A program made the translations under genes and the position numbers. Source: Lineus longissimus (Eukaryota; Nemertea; Pilidiophora; Heteronemertea; Lineidae). From it: a stretch of DNA of 64,000 nucleotides. Below, piece after piece: positions 41,301 through 52,875 of this stretch (positions are counted from its first letter, which is position 1; every line of letters starts with the position of its first letter). The notes beneath the pieces were generated by a model that worked only from the letters and a program-made list of their open reading frames with translations, was not told where the DNA came from and made no database searches. The stretch covers positions 12,951,431 to 13,015,430 of the forward strand of contig NC_088322.1 in NCBI RefSeq assembly GCF_910592395.1. Direction: 5' to 3'.

Positions 41301-44300
41301 CAAAACCGACCCTTCATGGCACATCATTTCTTGCAATCGTATCTATCTAATTTTACTGGTATTTTTGGTGCCACGGAGATTTTTGGTGTAATACTTTAAA
41401 GCGAATGAGGAAACACTAACCCGAGAGTCAACACCTCCACCGTGAACATAGTGTTTACTCACGCGTAGAGGTTTGACCATTTTTGCGCTTATCTCAGAAT
41501 TGTAGCGATGAACCCACTTTGGATACCATGGACCAATCACTCTAGAGAATTCTATCTCGGTGGAGACACCATAAAGCGATCTGCCTTCTTTGTTTTGCAA
41601 CATGTTCTGGGAAAAGAAATGTTTTACCATATGACCCCTGTGTCAAATTGAACAGAACCACTAGGCTTCATTATAGGTTTTAAGTACTTGACTAAGGGAA
41701 GAGGACCTGGTTAGGTCACTCTGGGATGACGATGATGTAAAATGAATGTTGCTGCTGGAATTTGGTTACGGAATAACTAGCAACTATAGACATCAACGCC
41801 TTGAACTGATTCAGAAGCCACATTCTTTCTTTGCTTTGAACTGCATGCTCATCAGCTAAATTAGGAATCATAATCGTAAAAACTACTTTTGGGCAAACTT
41901 GCCAGACAAATTTTCGAAAGCTAACCTAATAATGGTTTAAGGAATTGATATCGAAGTAGAGGTATTGGTTGCCTCACCAAATATTGCGATGGTGGAGCTA
42001 CAATGTGAGCTAATATTATACCAGCCAGTGTTTCGGGCGAAACAACAGCTCCACTTGGTCAGACAACCAATATAACACCTCAAAATAAACACTAATAAGC
42101 GATTTTGACGGCTTGAATATTTTGCACCATCCAAAGCGGTTATGATTGCCAAAACAAGTGCATTATATAGACAGTGCTACTTTGTAACCAAGGTGGTTTA
42201 GAATAAGTAACTTTAGAATAAAGTATTCGATACTCTACGAACTAAAGCGAAATTTACAGCCGGAATGATACGAGACTTTCAAATGGCAGTTCGAATCCTA
42301 AAGCTACAGCATTGCTAAATTTCAAGATTACACACCATTCTTCTTATACTTCAGTTAAATATTGTCGGTAATAAATCGACGATTTTAGTTGTACTTCTAC
42401 TTGCAGACATCGAATCTGAAATATACTTTCAGCTTTAACAACAATACTGTCTGTATGAGTCATCTTGACGTGCAAGGTGTTTATACAAAGTAGAGCATGC
42501 ACACATTCGCTCGTTTAAGTGACCATGTGCACATGCAAGCCTTTCAGTATTGATAAATTTAGCGGCTGCACTCTCAAATGGCACATCAATGCTAAGTGAT
42601 GAAGAATCCAGCATGTTACTAATTTGAGGCAAAAAGCCATGTTTTATGAAGGCAAATATATCCAACTTCTGAACATTCCATTTTAGGAGCAGCGAGAATG
42701 ACATTGATGTCTATGGAAGTGAAAATGCGATCCTCCTTTAGACACACGGTCATCAGTGTATCGTTGGGTCGTCAGATAGCAGAGCTATTTGCATCAATTT
42801 CTCTCCGAGATCCAGTCAGAATTTACTCGAATCTCTCTGCATTTGTAATCAATTATTTATTGTGTATCCTTTATCGTGTTTATCATGTTTATGGTAATAC
42901 ATGTAGTTCGCGTTCTTTTACAAAAAAAGGACCTCATGTGGGAACCAACCTCTGCTTCAAAGGCGTAGTTTTACAACATCTAAATAGAAGGACGACATGT
43001 GCACGTCCATATCAATTACATTCATGTACAAAACAATTTATTTGAATATAAAAACAATGCTTTCCCTTACCATATATTCCTTGTCTTTTTGTTTCATCAT
43101 CCGTCGTCTTCGACATGCCTGAAAAGGGAAGCTTTCATAAAATTTCAACAAATTACGACCACACTGTGTTACTACTGTATAGTTGTAGCTTGTCATAAAA
43201 TTCGTGCTGGTCATATCTAGTTCCCTGGCTCCGTTACCTTTCTGTCCTCGTTCGCTACTCTCTGACAGCTTTGGCGTTTCCGCTTTGCTTTTTGCTGTCC
43301 TCCATAATTATACAGAACAATTTCAAAGCATTAGTTCAATGAACTCTTACACGATCGTGTGTGACACTAAGCTCTTAAGCTCGAATTGTAAAATCAATAT
43401 ATTCACGAACTTGCAATTTTGACAGTGAAACCATTAAAGTCACGATTCTGACTCGGTTGAGGGTAAATCCGTACAACTCGAAACTTCATTCACAAACTTT
43501 TTAAAACTACACATCAATAATTGTACTCACGCTGAAGTATATCCGAATTGAAAATGCTACGTTGTATAAAATATAGAAGCTAAGCAGAAACCCAACCATC
43601 CCTTTCTCGACTTTCTGCATGAACTCCTCGGGGTTCTCTGGCGAGAGGCTGCGAGCATTGTCGTCGATGACGGTCACAAGACAGTGCCAAACGCAGATTA
43701 TCGCCAACATGATCATTGAGGCCAACACGTATTTATCCTGGAAGGAATTGGAATAAAATATAAAATGATATGTGTTCACATCTTCGCTTAATTACAGATA
43801 AGGTATCAACAATTTCATTTGATATTGTGATTGTTACCTAGCGTACGGATCTGACTGGTCGGTTTTAGTTATCTAATTCGTGTGACATCAGCAAAAATAC
43901 CAAGCCTTATCATTGAGGGGTTGATAAACGTTTCAGGGTTTACCCCGTTGAACATTTGGAACAAGTTGATGGAGGCAACATTAAACAATTAGGCTAACCT
44001 GACCAGAATTTGATCATTTGGCATCCGTTATTATAAAGAGTGCATGGTCATAACATACATCAGTTAGAATACACAGAGGTAAAATAAACTGTTTAAAAAA
44101 TCGTGTTTAATTAACATTTTAACCATGTTAACAATTCAAGTCTATTGAGTGGGTGATTCTATTTTTAATTTTGCATCACTTTTATTTCAATGCCAGTAAT
44201 ACAAGCATAACCGTAATGCTACAACTATCATTGATCCTATATTATTTATTATCACGTGGAACTCAGGCGTCATATAGTTAATACGACTATCTCTTTGATC

Positions 44301-47300
44301 TCAAACCTATCACCTTTATGAAATGACCTTAAACGATACCAAACAATCCACCATCCAAAGCTGATTGTAAAAAGCTGCATGAGTGTATACACCTTTATCA
44401 AATGCAAGTTACGCAGTCAAAAGCAAATTGTCAACCGTATTGGTGTCACAGCATTAGCCGAAAAGCAATTTTACCAATATGTTAAAAAAACATTTTAAGG
44501 GGCACTTGTGTCTCTATTATTGTGACAACTGATTCACATCTTCACCACCGCCGGTAACAGCTTCTTGCTGACTGAATGTATTGACTATATGGACACATTT
44601 TGCTTTACCACCTTTAAGATGACGACAAAGACATAAATTAACCACGTAATGTGCTGCTGTTGGCGCCACCCCCAGTTGCTACAACCGTGGACAACCATCA
44701 CTGCATCAATTTATGTTAGCTTCATGCTGTATTGTGCATGACATAAGTATCCCAACAAAAAAGCGGCATGAAGGTAACATGTAGAAAGCAAAGCTCATAT
44801 CCAAAACGAGCAGATAAAGCCTCATTCAAATTTTAACTCCTACCACCTTGCAGGATATTATTTACCATGTAAGTTAGATATGATATTTTGGGTAAGCATC
44901 GATCGACGACTAACTTAAATGTCACAGAGCTCAAGAACAACGTGAAACACAGCTTGAGTCTCGAGGAAGTATCCTTGCGGTCCACAACAAAGGAAGCAAA
45001 AGCCAAAGATGTTATCAGAAACTGAAAAGGAGATGTTTGCATTTATTATCGGGAACCAATACATCCGAATGGCTTGGCCACATCACGAAATGTTTGGAAT
45101 TGTGCGACGGTAAATGGTTTATTTGTAAATTTGCATACACCTTTATCTATGTATGTGCATGCACCTGCACTGTGACGGTTCCAAGAATGAGCCAGCTCTC
45201 TCACTATCTTCTTTTTCAATGCCTTATCACAAGGTCTTAGATGACACAATAAAACAAACTTTTTCTACAATATAAAGATAAGGTAAAAAGAAAAACTTCT
45301 CCGATATGAAATCGCCGTCATACATCTGGCGTGCCTGCTTATATAGGTTTGAATTCCTGCCGCATAGGGCAGTTTTGAAAACTACATCAACATTGCGCCT
45401 AGTTCATTGCTTTCGCGTGTAATGGCGACACCACTGTAGACGCGGTTTTTCGTCCAATTCCGACATTTCCAAATGTTTACCAAGCCATTCCGTTGCATTG
45501 GTCCACCGTCTTTTCAACGGCACTTACCAGATACGTTAGATATGATATTTTTGGTAGACTCTGATTCACGATAAATTTAAATGCTACTGATGTCAGGATA
45601 AGAGTGAACGATAATTGGAGACGGTTCTGGGGGAGGGTGTGTTTCACGGAAAACGTCGCAAATGACAGAGAGCATATAAGAAACTGAAATAGAAAAAAGC
45701 ATTATGACGCAAATATGCTATAATCGTCATGCCAGTATCAAAACATCGTGTTTTTTTTAATAAAATGGTGTACAGCATTATATTTTAAGGAACACTGGAT
45801 ATCATGGCATATGATTGAGAGAAACCCACGGATTACTTTGACTTCACTTCCAACAAAGCAAACTGTTCAACCTGATAAGTAAAGCGATACAATAACTAAC
45901 TGTCAAAATACTAATAATCGGAGATGGGCGATATATCAATTAAAAGGCAGTAAATCATATGTCTTAGAACAACAAGCGTATTTTAATTGTGTTCTAAAAT
46001 GTATGAATAATTCTATTGAAATCGACTGAAATACTCTAGCGGTTGTGCATATCTAAAACGGTGATTAGAACTGGACTGGATCTAGTAGGGATACAAATTA
46101 CGCTGCATTCTAATTTGAGGCGTTGTGATTGTGCTACTTGGTCGTGGGTTAGAGAAGGATGATAGGTTATAAGTAAGTAGTTGTATCCACGATGCACGAT
46201 ATGTTCGCTTTTTCTCCCAATAATGACCTCGTAAAGTGATCCTTATGGTCGTTTCTCGCCAGGTAAACAACGTGAAGATAACTGTCCTAGAGCAGGTAAC
46301 ATGACAAGAACAAGAATGAAAGACCTTGGTCGAATGATACCACAGTCTGGTACAGGTATGGGATTGTATAGGGTTGCGTCTATTCGGGCAGAAGCTGTGA
46401 GTCCGATTGTTGGTCTTCATGTGAAATCTTTGGGGTGAAGGTTTGACGGAAGGTTGGGAACATCCCATAAGCTAAATCGAATAGTTATGGTTTTCCGTGA
46501 AAATGCAGGGACAAACATTTTGCCAGTTGTAAAGACGGGAAGGTACAATGCAGACTATTACAAATAAACACGCTAGATACTCATTGTCTCCTTTAGAAGG
46601 AGGAGACAGACGCCAAAAATACGTACCGTGATGAGAAAAATATTCCAGAAGAAATATGCCGGCCTCCTCGCCGCCCTACACTTCACCGACATAGCCTGTC
46701 TCTGGAATGTTGGGTCCGCATGTTCGTAGGTAAGAACCTTAGGTTCCGCCTCTATATGCTTGTATAATGACCATTCTTGTTCGTCAACGAAAGACTGTTT
46801 GTTCACTCGATGGATGTCGTTGGCGTCGCTGATGAGCTCGACTTCTGTTTGTGGCCGGTCAGATGCTACCGTGCAAGTCAAGTCCTGGAAAAAAGAGGAG
46901 TGTTGTTCTTGTTTAGTTGCGACGTTACTCTGTGTTTTCTACAACCTAATGAACTTCATCCCACAGCTAGACATAACGAAAGGAAAACAGGCATAGCGAT
47001 AGGAGCGCTTAAGGTAAAGATGGTTTCAATTCGGCTAATGCAACGTAGAAAGTAACAGGTGGCAAGTGTTAGGTATAACACACCGCCAAACAACATGCTA
47101 GCTCTCATTCTATCTCAGGAAGTACTTCACAGTTTTGACAAGCATTACCTGCACGTCAAATGGAAAGTCCATTAACTCTAAATTCTCAAGGAACGTGCCC
47201 TTGACTCTCCTCTTTTCTGTCATATAGGCTTCCCCATTCTCCATCCACATGGGACTCCTGAATATACTCTCTTTTGGCTCCCCTATTGTGTTTTCTATAA

Positions 47301-49895
47301 AGAGGCGAGGATGCCAGATGCTGTCTGGGTCCATGGTGGATTGCCTCGGCTGCTGCTGGAAATGGAAATAAGAAAATTTTCATTTACATTTTACATTGCA
47401 CCAAACTATGAAGATCGTGAATTTGATTAATCCGCACATAAATCCATCTTAAGTACGTACATCATTTCAGATCAGTGTATTATCAGCGAACAAAATATGC
47501 ATCAAAATGACGCACTCGCGAATCAAAACACGTGTTGGTAGTTTATCAAAGCCTCACATTTGGGGAAACTAAAACAAGCTAGTTGTTAGTGAACTTATAA
47601 AGCGTGCAATGTTTTGAACTCGTAGACAGTTATACGGCTGTTTCAACACATTGCTTTCTTGCCTGATGCATGGCATTTAAGGGTCGAGTTATGGGAATAA
47701 CGAGTCCTCAGATGTTAAGAATGGCTTGCCCTTTGGCAGGAATGACACTATGAACAAGCTTTTATCATGATGGTCATCGCAGCATCAATATTAGGGGACA
47801 TCGAAATCTTACCTCCCTGGCGGCCTTGGCTTCTTTTTCGGATTTGTCCATGCTTGGTTCCCGCCATCTTGCCTTGACAAGTACATCAGCATTAAATTGT
47901 TCTTTAATGGTGTCGATCTCCCCGACCTTCAAGAATACCACGCATACCTCTACTCGTTTCTTAAAAGATAAGAACGAATGTTGTGATAGCTCTGATTTGG
48001 CACAGTCGCCAATCGTCAGGTAGGGCACCCAAATCAATGAATTTTGTGGTGTACTCTTAAACTAAAGTGTAACAGCAAGAACTCCCAACCCTTTCTCAGG
48101 CAGCTTCCTAGCCTCATTCCCGAAACCTGTCACCAACCAGTTGTTTGGTTTCTGACTACAGGTCCTTCTACACTCTCTTTTAGCTATTTGTGATGTATAC
48201 ACCCCTTCCGTGAGTGGTTCTTCTCTGAAAAAAAGCAGCATGCTAAGGTTATAAACTGCTGTATACGTTTTATCTGCATGAGGGTCGAAAAGGTAAAATT
48301 TGTAAAAAAACAACATTACTGCAGGGTCATGGCCGTCGCTTAATATAGGAAACTACATATCTTGGTTGCAGAGAATGTTATAAGAAACGCGTACTTGAAA
48401 TAATAATTAATCTTTTTGTTGGTTTTTATAGCCATGCCTTTACTCCAAGTCAAGCAATACCAAATGGCTTTTTTGGGGGAGGGGTAAAGTTTTCTTATAC
48501 CATAGATATCTGCCGGGACACCACTGTTGATATCCCCATTCGTCAACGAATCGAGTTAATGCAACACCTGGCAATATCGATACCCCTCCATCGATTCATA
48601 GCCAATGTAAATATACATCGACAATCTAGGAATATTCTGTAAGGAGATAGGCTGATACGTTATGGTGCAGCGATGATCACTATTTCCAGAAATCAAGTGC
48701 ACTTATTGACAAAAAAACGTAAGCTAGCTTGGTTATCCCTATGCGATTAGGAACGACCAAAATACCAGATCCAGGTTGCATATTCAGGAGTTTAAGTCAC
48801 TAACTACCGCAGCGTTATCTCCTTCAATATATTTATCCCCGTAAGCATGGTAAACTGAAAGCCAAGTATAAGGTAAAGTTTACTTTATAGTGACCAACTT
48901 GTTTGAAAACCCAAGCCCAGTAGCTTAGCTGTCCTCACCTCTTACGACGGAGATGTAGTAGTACCAAGACCTCGAGAATTTTCGCCGTATTGTTGGATTT
49001 GACATTTGATATTATCCGGAATAGGTAAAACAAAGTCTGACCGTATCCAGTTTTGATGTTGTCATACACCCGGTCGGACTCATTGCAGTTTAGACATTTA
49101 TACAAGTATGTGCATTATATGATGCTGCTTCTAAAATATTCGAACGGCCCCTTGTCGACGTTTTAGTAATTGATTGCTCCTTGCTTCTTCTTTTCTTATC
49201 GCCAAGCATGTTGGTGAATTTACGGGAAACTGATACCTGGTGTTTCTTGAGCTGCGAAATTGTATCTCCGTTGCTTTTCACCGACTGTGTTTATCAACAA
49301 AGCCATTGTTTCAATATGCACGCCGTGATATATGCACATTGAATTTGTACCTGGTGTGATGTGCAGACTACGAATGCAGTGGGAAAATGTTTTTGAAGAG
49401 GCAATGCATTGTGCACCCGAAGGTTCGAGAGTGTCCGTTGCACTCCACATAAACTCGCTTAAAATCTCTAAGCGAACCATGAGCGCACGGTACATAGCTT
49501 TGATGGGCCCGTTGGGTTCAGTCGAAATGAGTTGGGATATGTTGCGATGCCAGGCACGGTGCCAGACACAGTGAATTTCTCGGCAGCTCGAGATATTGCC
49601 GAACAACAGTCATGGTCAGATCGCCTCCCTCCAAAACAATCTCAACCAGCGACAATACTGCGGCATATTCTGTACTATTGATAGCAAAGGCGTCTCGTTA
49701 CAGGGGTGTGACCGTGAGTGAGTGCGTGAGTCCTGACACTAACACTTTGCCTACCTTGTCGGGGTTTGGATCACCCGGTTCATAGTCCTTGAACGTAGCA
49801 TACGATGGCTCCAAACTTATTTGATTATATCCGTCTGATTTAATTGAAAGAGATCTCACCCGCTGTACAGGCCCAAATGCACCTATTGGAAGCAT
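38258..49895 (-). CDS. Pentameric ligand-gated ion channel subunit lacking the Cys-loop cysteines, with duplicated pore exon
   Basis: The coding exons are 49895-49755, 47959-47813, 47355-47149, 46884-46627, 45683-45528 or 45021-44866, 43737-43531, 43118-43071, then 38383-38258 or 40273-40214. All junctions are phase 0. With the 38383 tail the protein has 429 residues. Family features: FLKVGEIDT and ARWREP in the ligand-binding domain, SIWHPRLFIEN, FPFDVQ (160-165), RRPAYFFWN entering M1, an M2 of type RLQLSFTLILTSVAFKF, LPKISYLTYLDKY, M3 (about 305-328) and M4 (about 350-370). Both Cys-loop cysteines are absent and the M3-M4 loop is about 22 residues, as in bacterial relatives. Invertebrate Cys-less members are known; ligand and ion selectivity are not predictable. 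No signal peptide is evident, so the start is uncertain. Confidence 0.9.
40214..40273 (-). CDS. pLGIC candidate alternative last exon 8a
   Basis: The acceptor ACTTGTTCAG is followed by 19 codons (GAMNAPKKQKKAKLAAQVV) and a TAG stop, in the phase required by exon 7. It is Lys-rich like the preceding exon. It could be an alternative short tail or a chance frame. Confidence 0.45.
   Translation of the reverse strand, partial: GAMNAPKKQKKAKLAAQVV
43071..43118 (-). CDS. pLGIC exon 7 (basic cytoplasmic microexon)
   Basis: This 48-nt exon encodes ACRRRRMMKQKDKEYM directly after M4. The acceptor is CCCTTTTCAG and the donor ATG|GTAAGG; both are phase 0. A run of basic residues right after the last membrane helix is what topology predicts. 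Confidence 0.8.
43531..43737 (-). CDS. pLGIC exon 6 (M3, short loop, M4)
   Basis: It has 69 codons from DKYVLASMIMLAIICVWHCL to SIRIYFS. M3 and M4 are joined by only about 22 residues (DDNARSLSPENPEEF...). The acceptor is ATTCCTTCCAG and the donor AGC|GTGAGT, phase 0. Confidence 0.92.
44866..45021 (-). CDS. pLGIC exon 5b, alternative copy of the pore exon
   Basis: It has 52 codons in the same phase as 5a, with acceptor TTTTCAG and donor ATG|GTAAAT. M2 reads RLKLCFTLFLSSVTFKL: 2' is Lys instead of Gln, 4' Cys instead of Ser and 13' Thr instead of Ala. Using both copies would repeat M2, so one or the other is expected in a mature transcript. The copy is free of stops and conserved where it matters, so it is not an obvious pseudoexon. 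Confidence 0.88.
45528..45683 (-). CDS. pLGIC exon 5a (M1 end, M2 pore, M2-M3 linker)
   Basis: It has 52 codons, phase 0 at both ends, with acceptor CTATTTCAG and donor CTG|GTAAGT. M2 reads RLQLSFTLILTSVAFKF; taking Arg as 0', the 2' residue is Gln. LPKISYLTY follows. It is 30/52 identical to exon 5b, and the last nine shared residues are unchanged. Confidence 0.93.
46627..46884 (-). CDS. pLGIC exon 4 (end of ligand-binding domain, start of M1)
   Basis: It has 86 codons from DLTCTVASDRP to RRPAYFFWNIFLIT. The second Cys-loop cysteine is replaced by Leu (DVQDL). The acceptor is TTTTTTCCAG and the donor ACG|GTACGT, phase 0. M1 is interrupted by the intron and completed by either copy of the next exon. 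Confidence 0.93.
47149..47355 (-). CDS. pLGIC exon 3 (W-x-P motif and Cys-less loop)
   Basis: It encodes DSIWHPRLFIENTIG and ends LELMDFPFDVQ at the donor CAG|GTAATG. In canonical Cys-loop receptors a cysteine precedes this motif; here the aligned position is Glu. The acceptor region reads CCAGCAGCAG, so three tandem AG choices could add or remove one or two Gln. Confidence 0.93.
47813..47959 (-). CDS. pLGIC exon 2
   Basis: It encodes KRVEVCVVFLKVGEIDTIKE and VKARWREP, the start of the ligand-binding domain with its conserved first strands. The acceptor is TTCTTATCTTTTAAG and the donor GAG|GTAAGA; both are phase 0. Confidence 0.9.
49755..49895 (-). CDS. pLGIC exon 1 (N-terminal, start uncertain)
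   Basis: The chosen ATG gives MLPIGAFGPVQRV and 47 codons ending DPNPDK at the donor AAG|GTAGGC, phase 0. Alternative acceptors in the same phase (GCTCTTGCAG about 24 bases upstream of the ATG; CCTGTACAG just inside) mean this could be an internal exon. No signal peptide is seen. Confidence 0.7.
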
Positions 49896-51210
49896 TTTCA
49901 CCTTAACACGTAGGACCCACCTATGCTGCAAGAGCTTGTTTTGCTATGTTTAACATTATCCAAAATGTCATGTTATGTCTCTACTTTATGTTTTAGAAAA
50001 TTATACCAAGAGTTGTTTTCGTGACGATCGATGGTCGACTATTTCTCTCCTGAAGGCATGATTTGGTTTCACCTTTACGACATCGAAATCGATACAGAAT
50101 ATCATATTAGAAATATACCAAAAAAATCAATTGTAGCTGAAATATAACATTTTAATTATAGAAAACCTTGATGATTTAATGATTATAGATAATTTGCTTG
50201 ATTGCTGGCTTTGGTTTTCTACGGCGTTATCCGCCCATGCGTCCCGGGCTATACGTGTCCCCTCTTGTAGAGGAAGGTCGAGGTTAGTATTAGGCTTAGG
50301 TTTGTGCTGTTCGAAAATAGGTCTCCATAGAATGACCCTGTGGAATCAATTAACGAACTCAAATTCATAGACAAAGCAGCGACAAAAATACAATTTTATC
50401 CTACGAACTAATGACATGATGGATGCCCTATTATGCCACCGTCCTAAATTGTATAGCCATGACAAGGACGTGTACACATAAAGCTAGACATATGCAAACC
50501 CTCGGAGTGCATCTTGCGGCTTCACCCTAAACAAGGTTAACATATGTTTGTACCAGCATCAATTTACAAAAAATGTAATGGTTTATATGAGAACTATACG
50601 CACGTTCGTGGGCGTGCTATTGCATGTATGGTCATTACCTCATCATCACTTTCTTTACGGGTATAATTTTCATTGATGTTGATAGTATCGCCTTGGGATG
50701 TATAATGTTAATAAAAATCAATGTCAATTTTCATCAGAGTTATCTCTCACAGTTTGCTGTGTTACAAACATTAGCTATAAACTGTTATGATATGTATTAT
50801 TAGCAATGTTTAAAGCCAATAAAAATGAGTTTTCATATATTTATTACAATCTCATATATTTTGAATACTTTAGTGAGAAAAAGCTCGCTGAGCAAGTTAA
50901 TGATTTGTTACTTACCAGGGTATTAAAGTAAGCCAAATGAATACAGTGGTGCGGTAGGTTATAACGTATGATATCCCAATGTGAATCCGATAGTCTAAGT
51001 GTGTTGCAACACAGTCTGATTATGGTAAACAACTCGGAATTTTTTTACTCGGCAATTAATGGAAAAGCTCATGAATTTACAAGTACCAGCTGTGAACCTA
51101 AAATAGATGAAAAACAACAGCCTACTTCACCTGTTAGAAGACTTAGCTTGGAGGAACCACTTGACATGCAAGCTCACAAAGCGAGTGAGAAATATCATTC
51201 AAATACCTAC

Positions 51211-51408
51211 CGGATACTTCCGCCTTCTTAACGTACAATTAGTATCCAAGTCTGTCTCCAAAAGACAAACTGCATCGTCACACGCGTCGTTGCAAGCCTC
51301 ATTTTCCATTCCCATCCTATGATCGTGGTTATAGTTGCAATCGCCTATTCCGCAGAAGGTTATGTCTGAAGCCTGTGCATGCGGGGCAGCATCCCAGGGC
51401 ACTACTGT
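51211..51408 (-). CDS. Cys-rich exon-like stretch (Lin12/Notch-repeat-like)
   Basis: It has 66 open codons with a donor CCG|GTAGGT and a possible acceptor GTAGCACAG, phase 0 at both ends. The segment NEACNDACDDAVCLLETDLD then TNC has the spacing C-x3-C-x4-C-x9-C, like the second half of an LNR module. In phase it could precede pLGIC exon 1, but no known receptor of that build comes to mind, so a separate gene is as likely. Confidence 0.35.
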
Positions 51409-51594
51409 CTGTGCTACCCGAGCCAACACAGGTTCCATAGCGCAGGTAGCTTTTTGGTTTCGGGTTACAGAAGTCAAGACTTCAGAATGTTTCTTGCATA
51501 CATGACGTTTTCCTTAGCACATTTATCCATTGTTTTTGTTATTATTCTAATATTTTGGTAAGCATCTGGGCATAGAACTAAAGTTTACAAGACT

Positions 51595-51746
51595 TAGAGT
51601 AACGCTTCTTGCATGGTCTTTCTTTTTCATGTTTTATCCAAGACATTATATGCCTTATTGTTGCAATATCTAGAGTAACGCTTCTTGCGTGACTTTTCTT
51701 TTGCATGTTTAATCCGACAAATTATATATGTAAGGTCTTCTTATAT
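51595..51746 (+). repeat. Two-copy tandem repeat, 76-bp unit
   Basis: Units start TAGAGTAACGCTTCTTGC at 51595 and 51671. The first halves are nearly identical and the second halves have diverged. Confidence 0.65.
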
Positions 51747-51979
51747 TGCGAAAAGATTTAAGCTTTATGCAGGTTAAGACTCCAAAAAATTTTCTCGCAA
51801 AAAGCAGAGTCATCGTATTTGTATGGTCCTATATTTCCGATAGACTATTGAGCTAGCCGACCTATTTGGAGTATAAAATCATTTTAGTTCCGGTCAGACA
51901 ATACTATAATTTGGTTCTTATTCGGCAGATGACTGTATAAACAAAGAAGTTCAGATCATTTTGTGGAAAATGGACTTAC

Positions 51980-52187
51980 AGTCACCAAGAACAGTTCAAA
52001 AACATGCAGCAAAAATCCTGGTGAAACGATTATCTCGAAACGTTCGACACGTGGACCACAGCCAGAAAAATGTTTGAAAATTGAATCGAATACTCTACCG
52101 GTAGTGATCAACACAACATTCCCAAGACAATTCTCATTGTTCTTCGACCAGACATTGAAAAAGGCAGCAATAGTTAGGACAGAATTC
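51980..52187 (-). CDS. Exon-like stretch resembling part of a VWA domain
   Basis: The acceptor CGAATTTTAG and donor ACT|GTAAGT bound 69 whole codons. The order of NVVLITTG, then VFDSIFKHF, then RVERFEIIV recalls the strand-helix-strand of VWA domains of calcium-channel alpha2-delta type (xLITDG-type motif, but Thr replaces the Asp). A further open stretch at 52552-52410 contains a matching VWA-helix-like ARIVKMSQDIVSKFIW, but the phase between the two does not fit directly. This is a weak call by eye. Confidence 0.35.
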
Positions 52188-52875
52188 CTAAAATTCGAGA
52201 GGTTCCGAGAATGAGTCAAATATCTCAGGTTTGATACATGTCACATAATGCACCATAACATCCCTGAAAACACAAAGCTACCATGTTCTTCGAGAACTCG
52301 AGATGACAAGTAACGGAACACAGTTTTAAACCAAATCCATATGGATTCAAGAAAGAAATATGTCGTTGCCTTCTCACCACACATAGCCAAGAGGCTCGCC
52401 TCTGCTAACAATCCAATTTCTGCCAAGAGCGATTTATCACCAGAATTGCCTCTCCAGAAAAGAAACCAGTGACCGAATGACCATATAAATTTGCTCACGA
52501 TATCTTGCGACATTTTCACAATGCGAGCTCTGAATTCTCCCACAGGAGACATTTTAACGCTTTATCCCTATGTTTCCAAAGATTATTGAATACTTGTGGG
52601 GAAAACAAATTTTGGTGGAAACAATCGTTTTGCGTCTGTGAATTCGTTAGCGCTTGATCTTATAAATCAAAACCTCAATACAACATGAAGTCAGTGCAGT
52701 TCTTTTTGGGAGAAAGGCGTACAGTAAGTACAGCACAGTACGTACATGAAGTTCCCAACATTACCAACATTTATAGTGATTCAGTGCATCTTATATAATC
52801 AATACCTCAGCCCCAAGAAAACGCAAAGAAAAACGTCTACCCTCCACCTATTGACAGTAATTTCAGCGGTTTTAC

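Noticed and set aside
46082-46468. 128-codon minus-strand frame between receptor exons 4 and 5a
   Set aside because: It is His/Thr/Cys-rich without family resemblance, and joining it would break the phase and the M1 helix. It is intron sequence.
48062-48230. Minus-strand frame with REEPLTEGVYTSQIAKREC after a polypyrimidine tract
   Set aside because: It lies in the intron between receptor exons 1 and 2, whose direct joining is better. No fitting donor in the needed phase was found.
49220-49606. Open frames on both strands at 49.2-49.6 kb
   Set aside because: They mirror each other on opposite strands, show no recognised motif, and lie in the same receptor intron.
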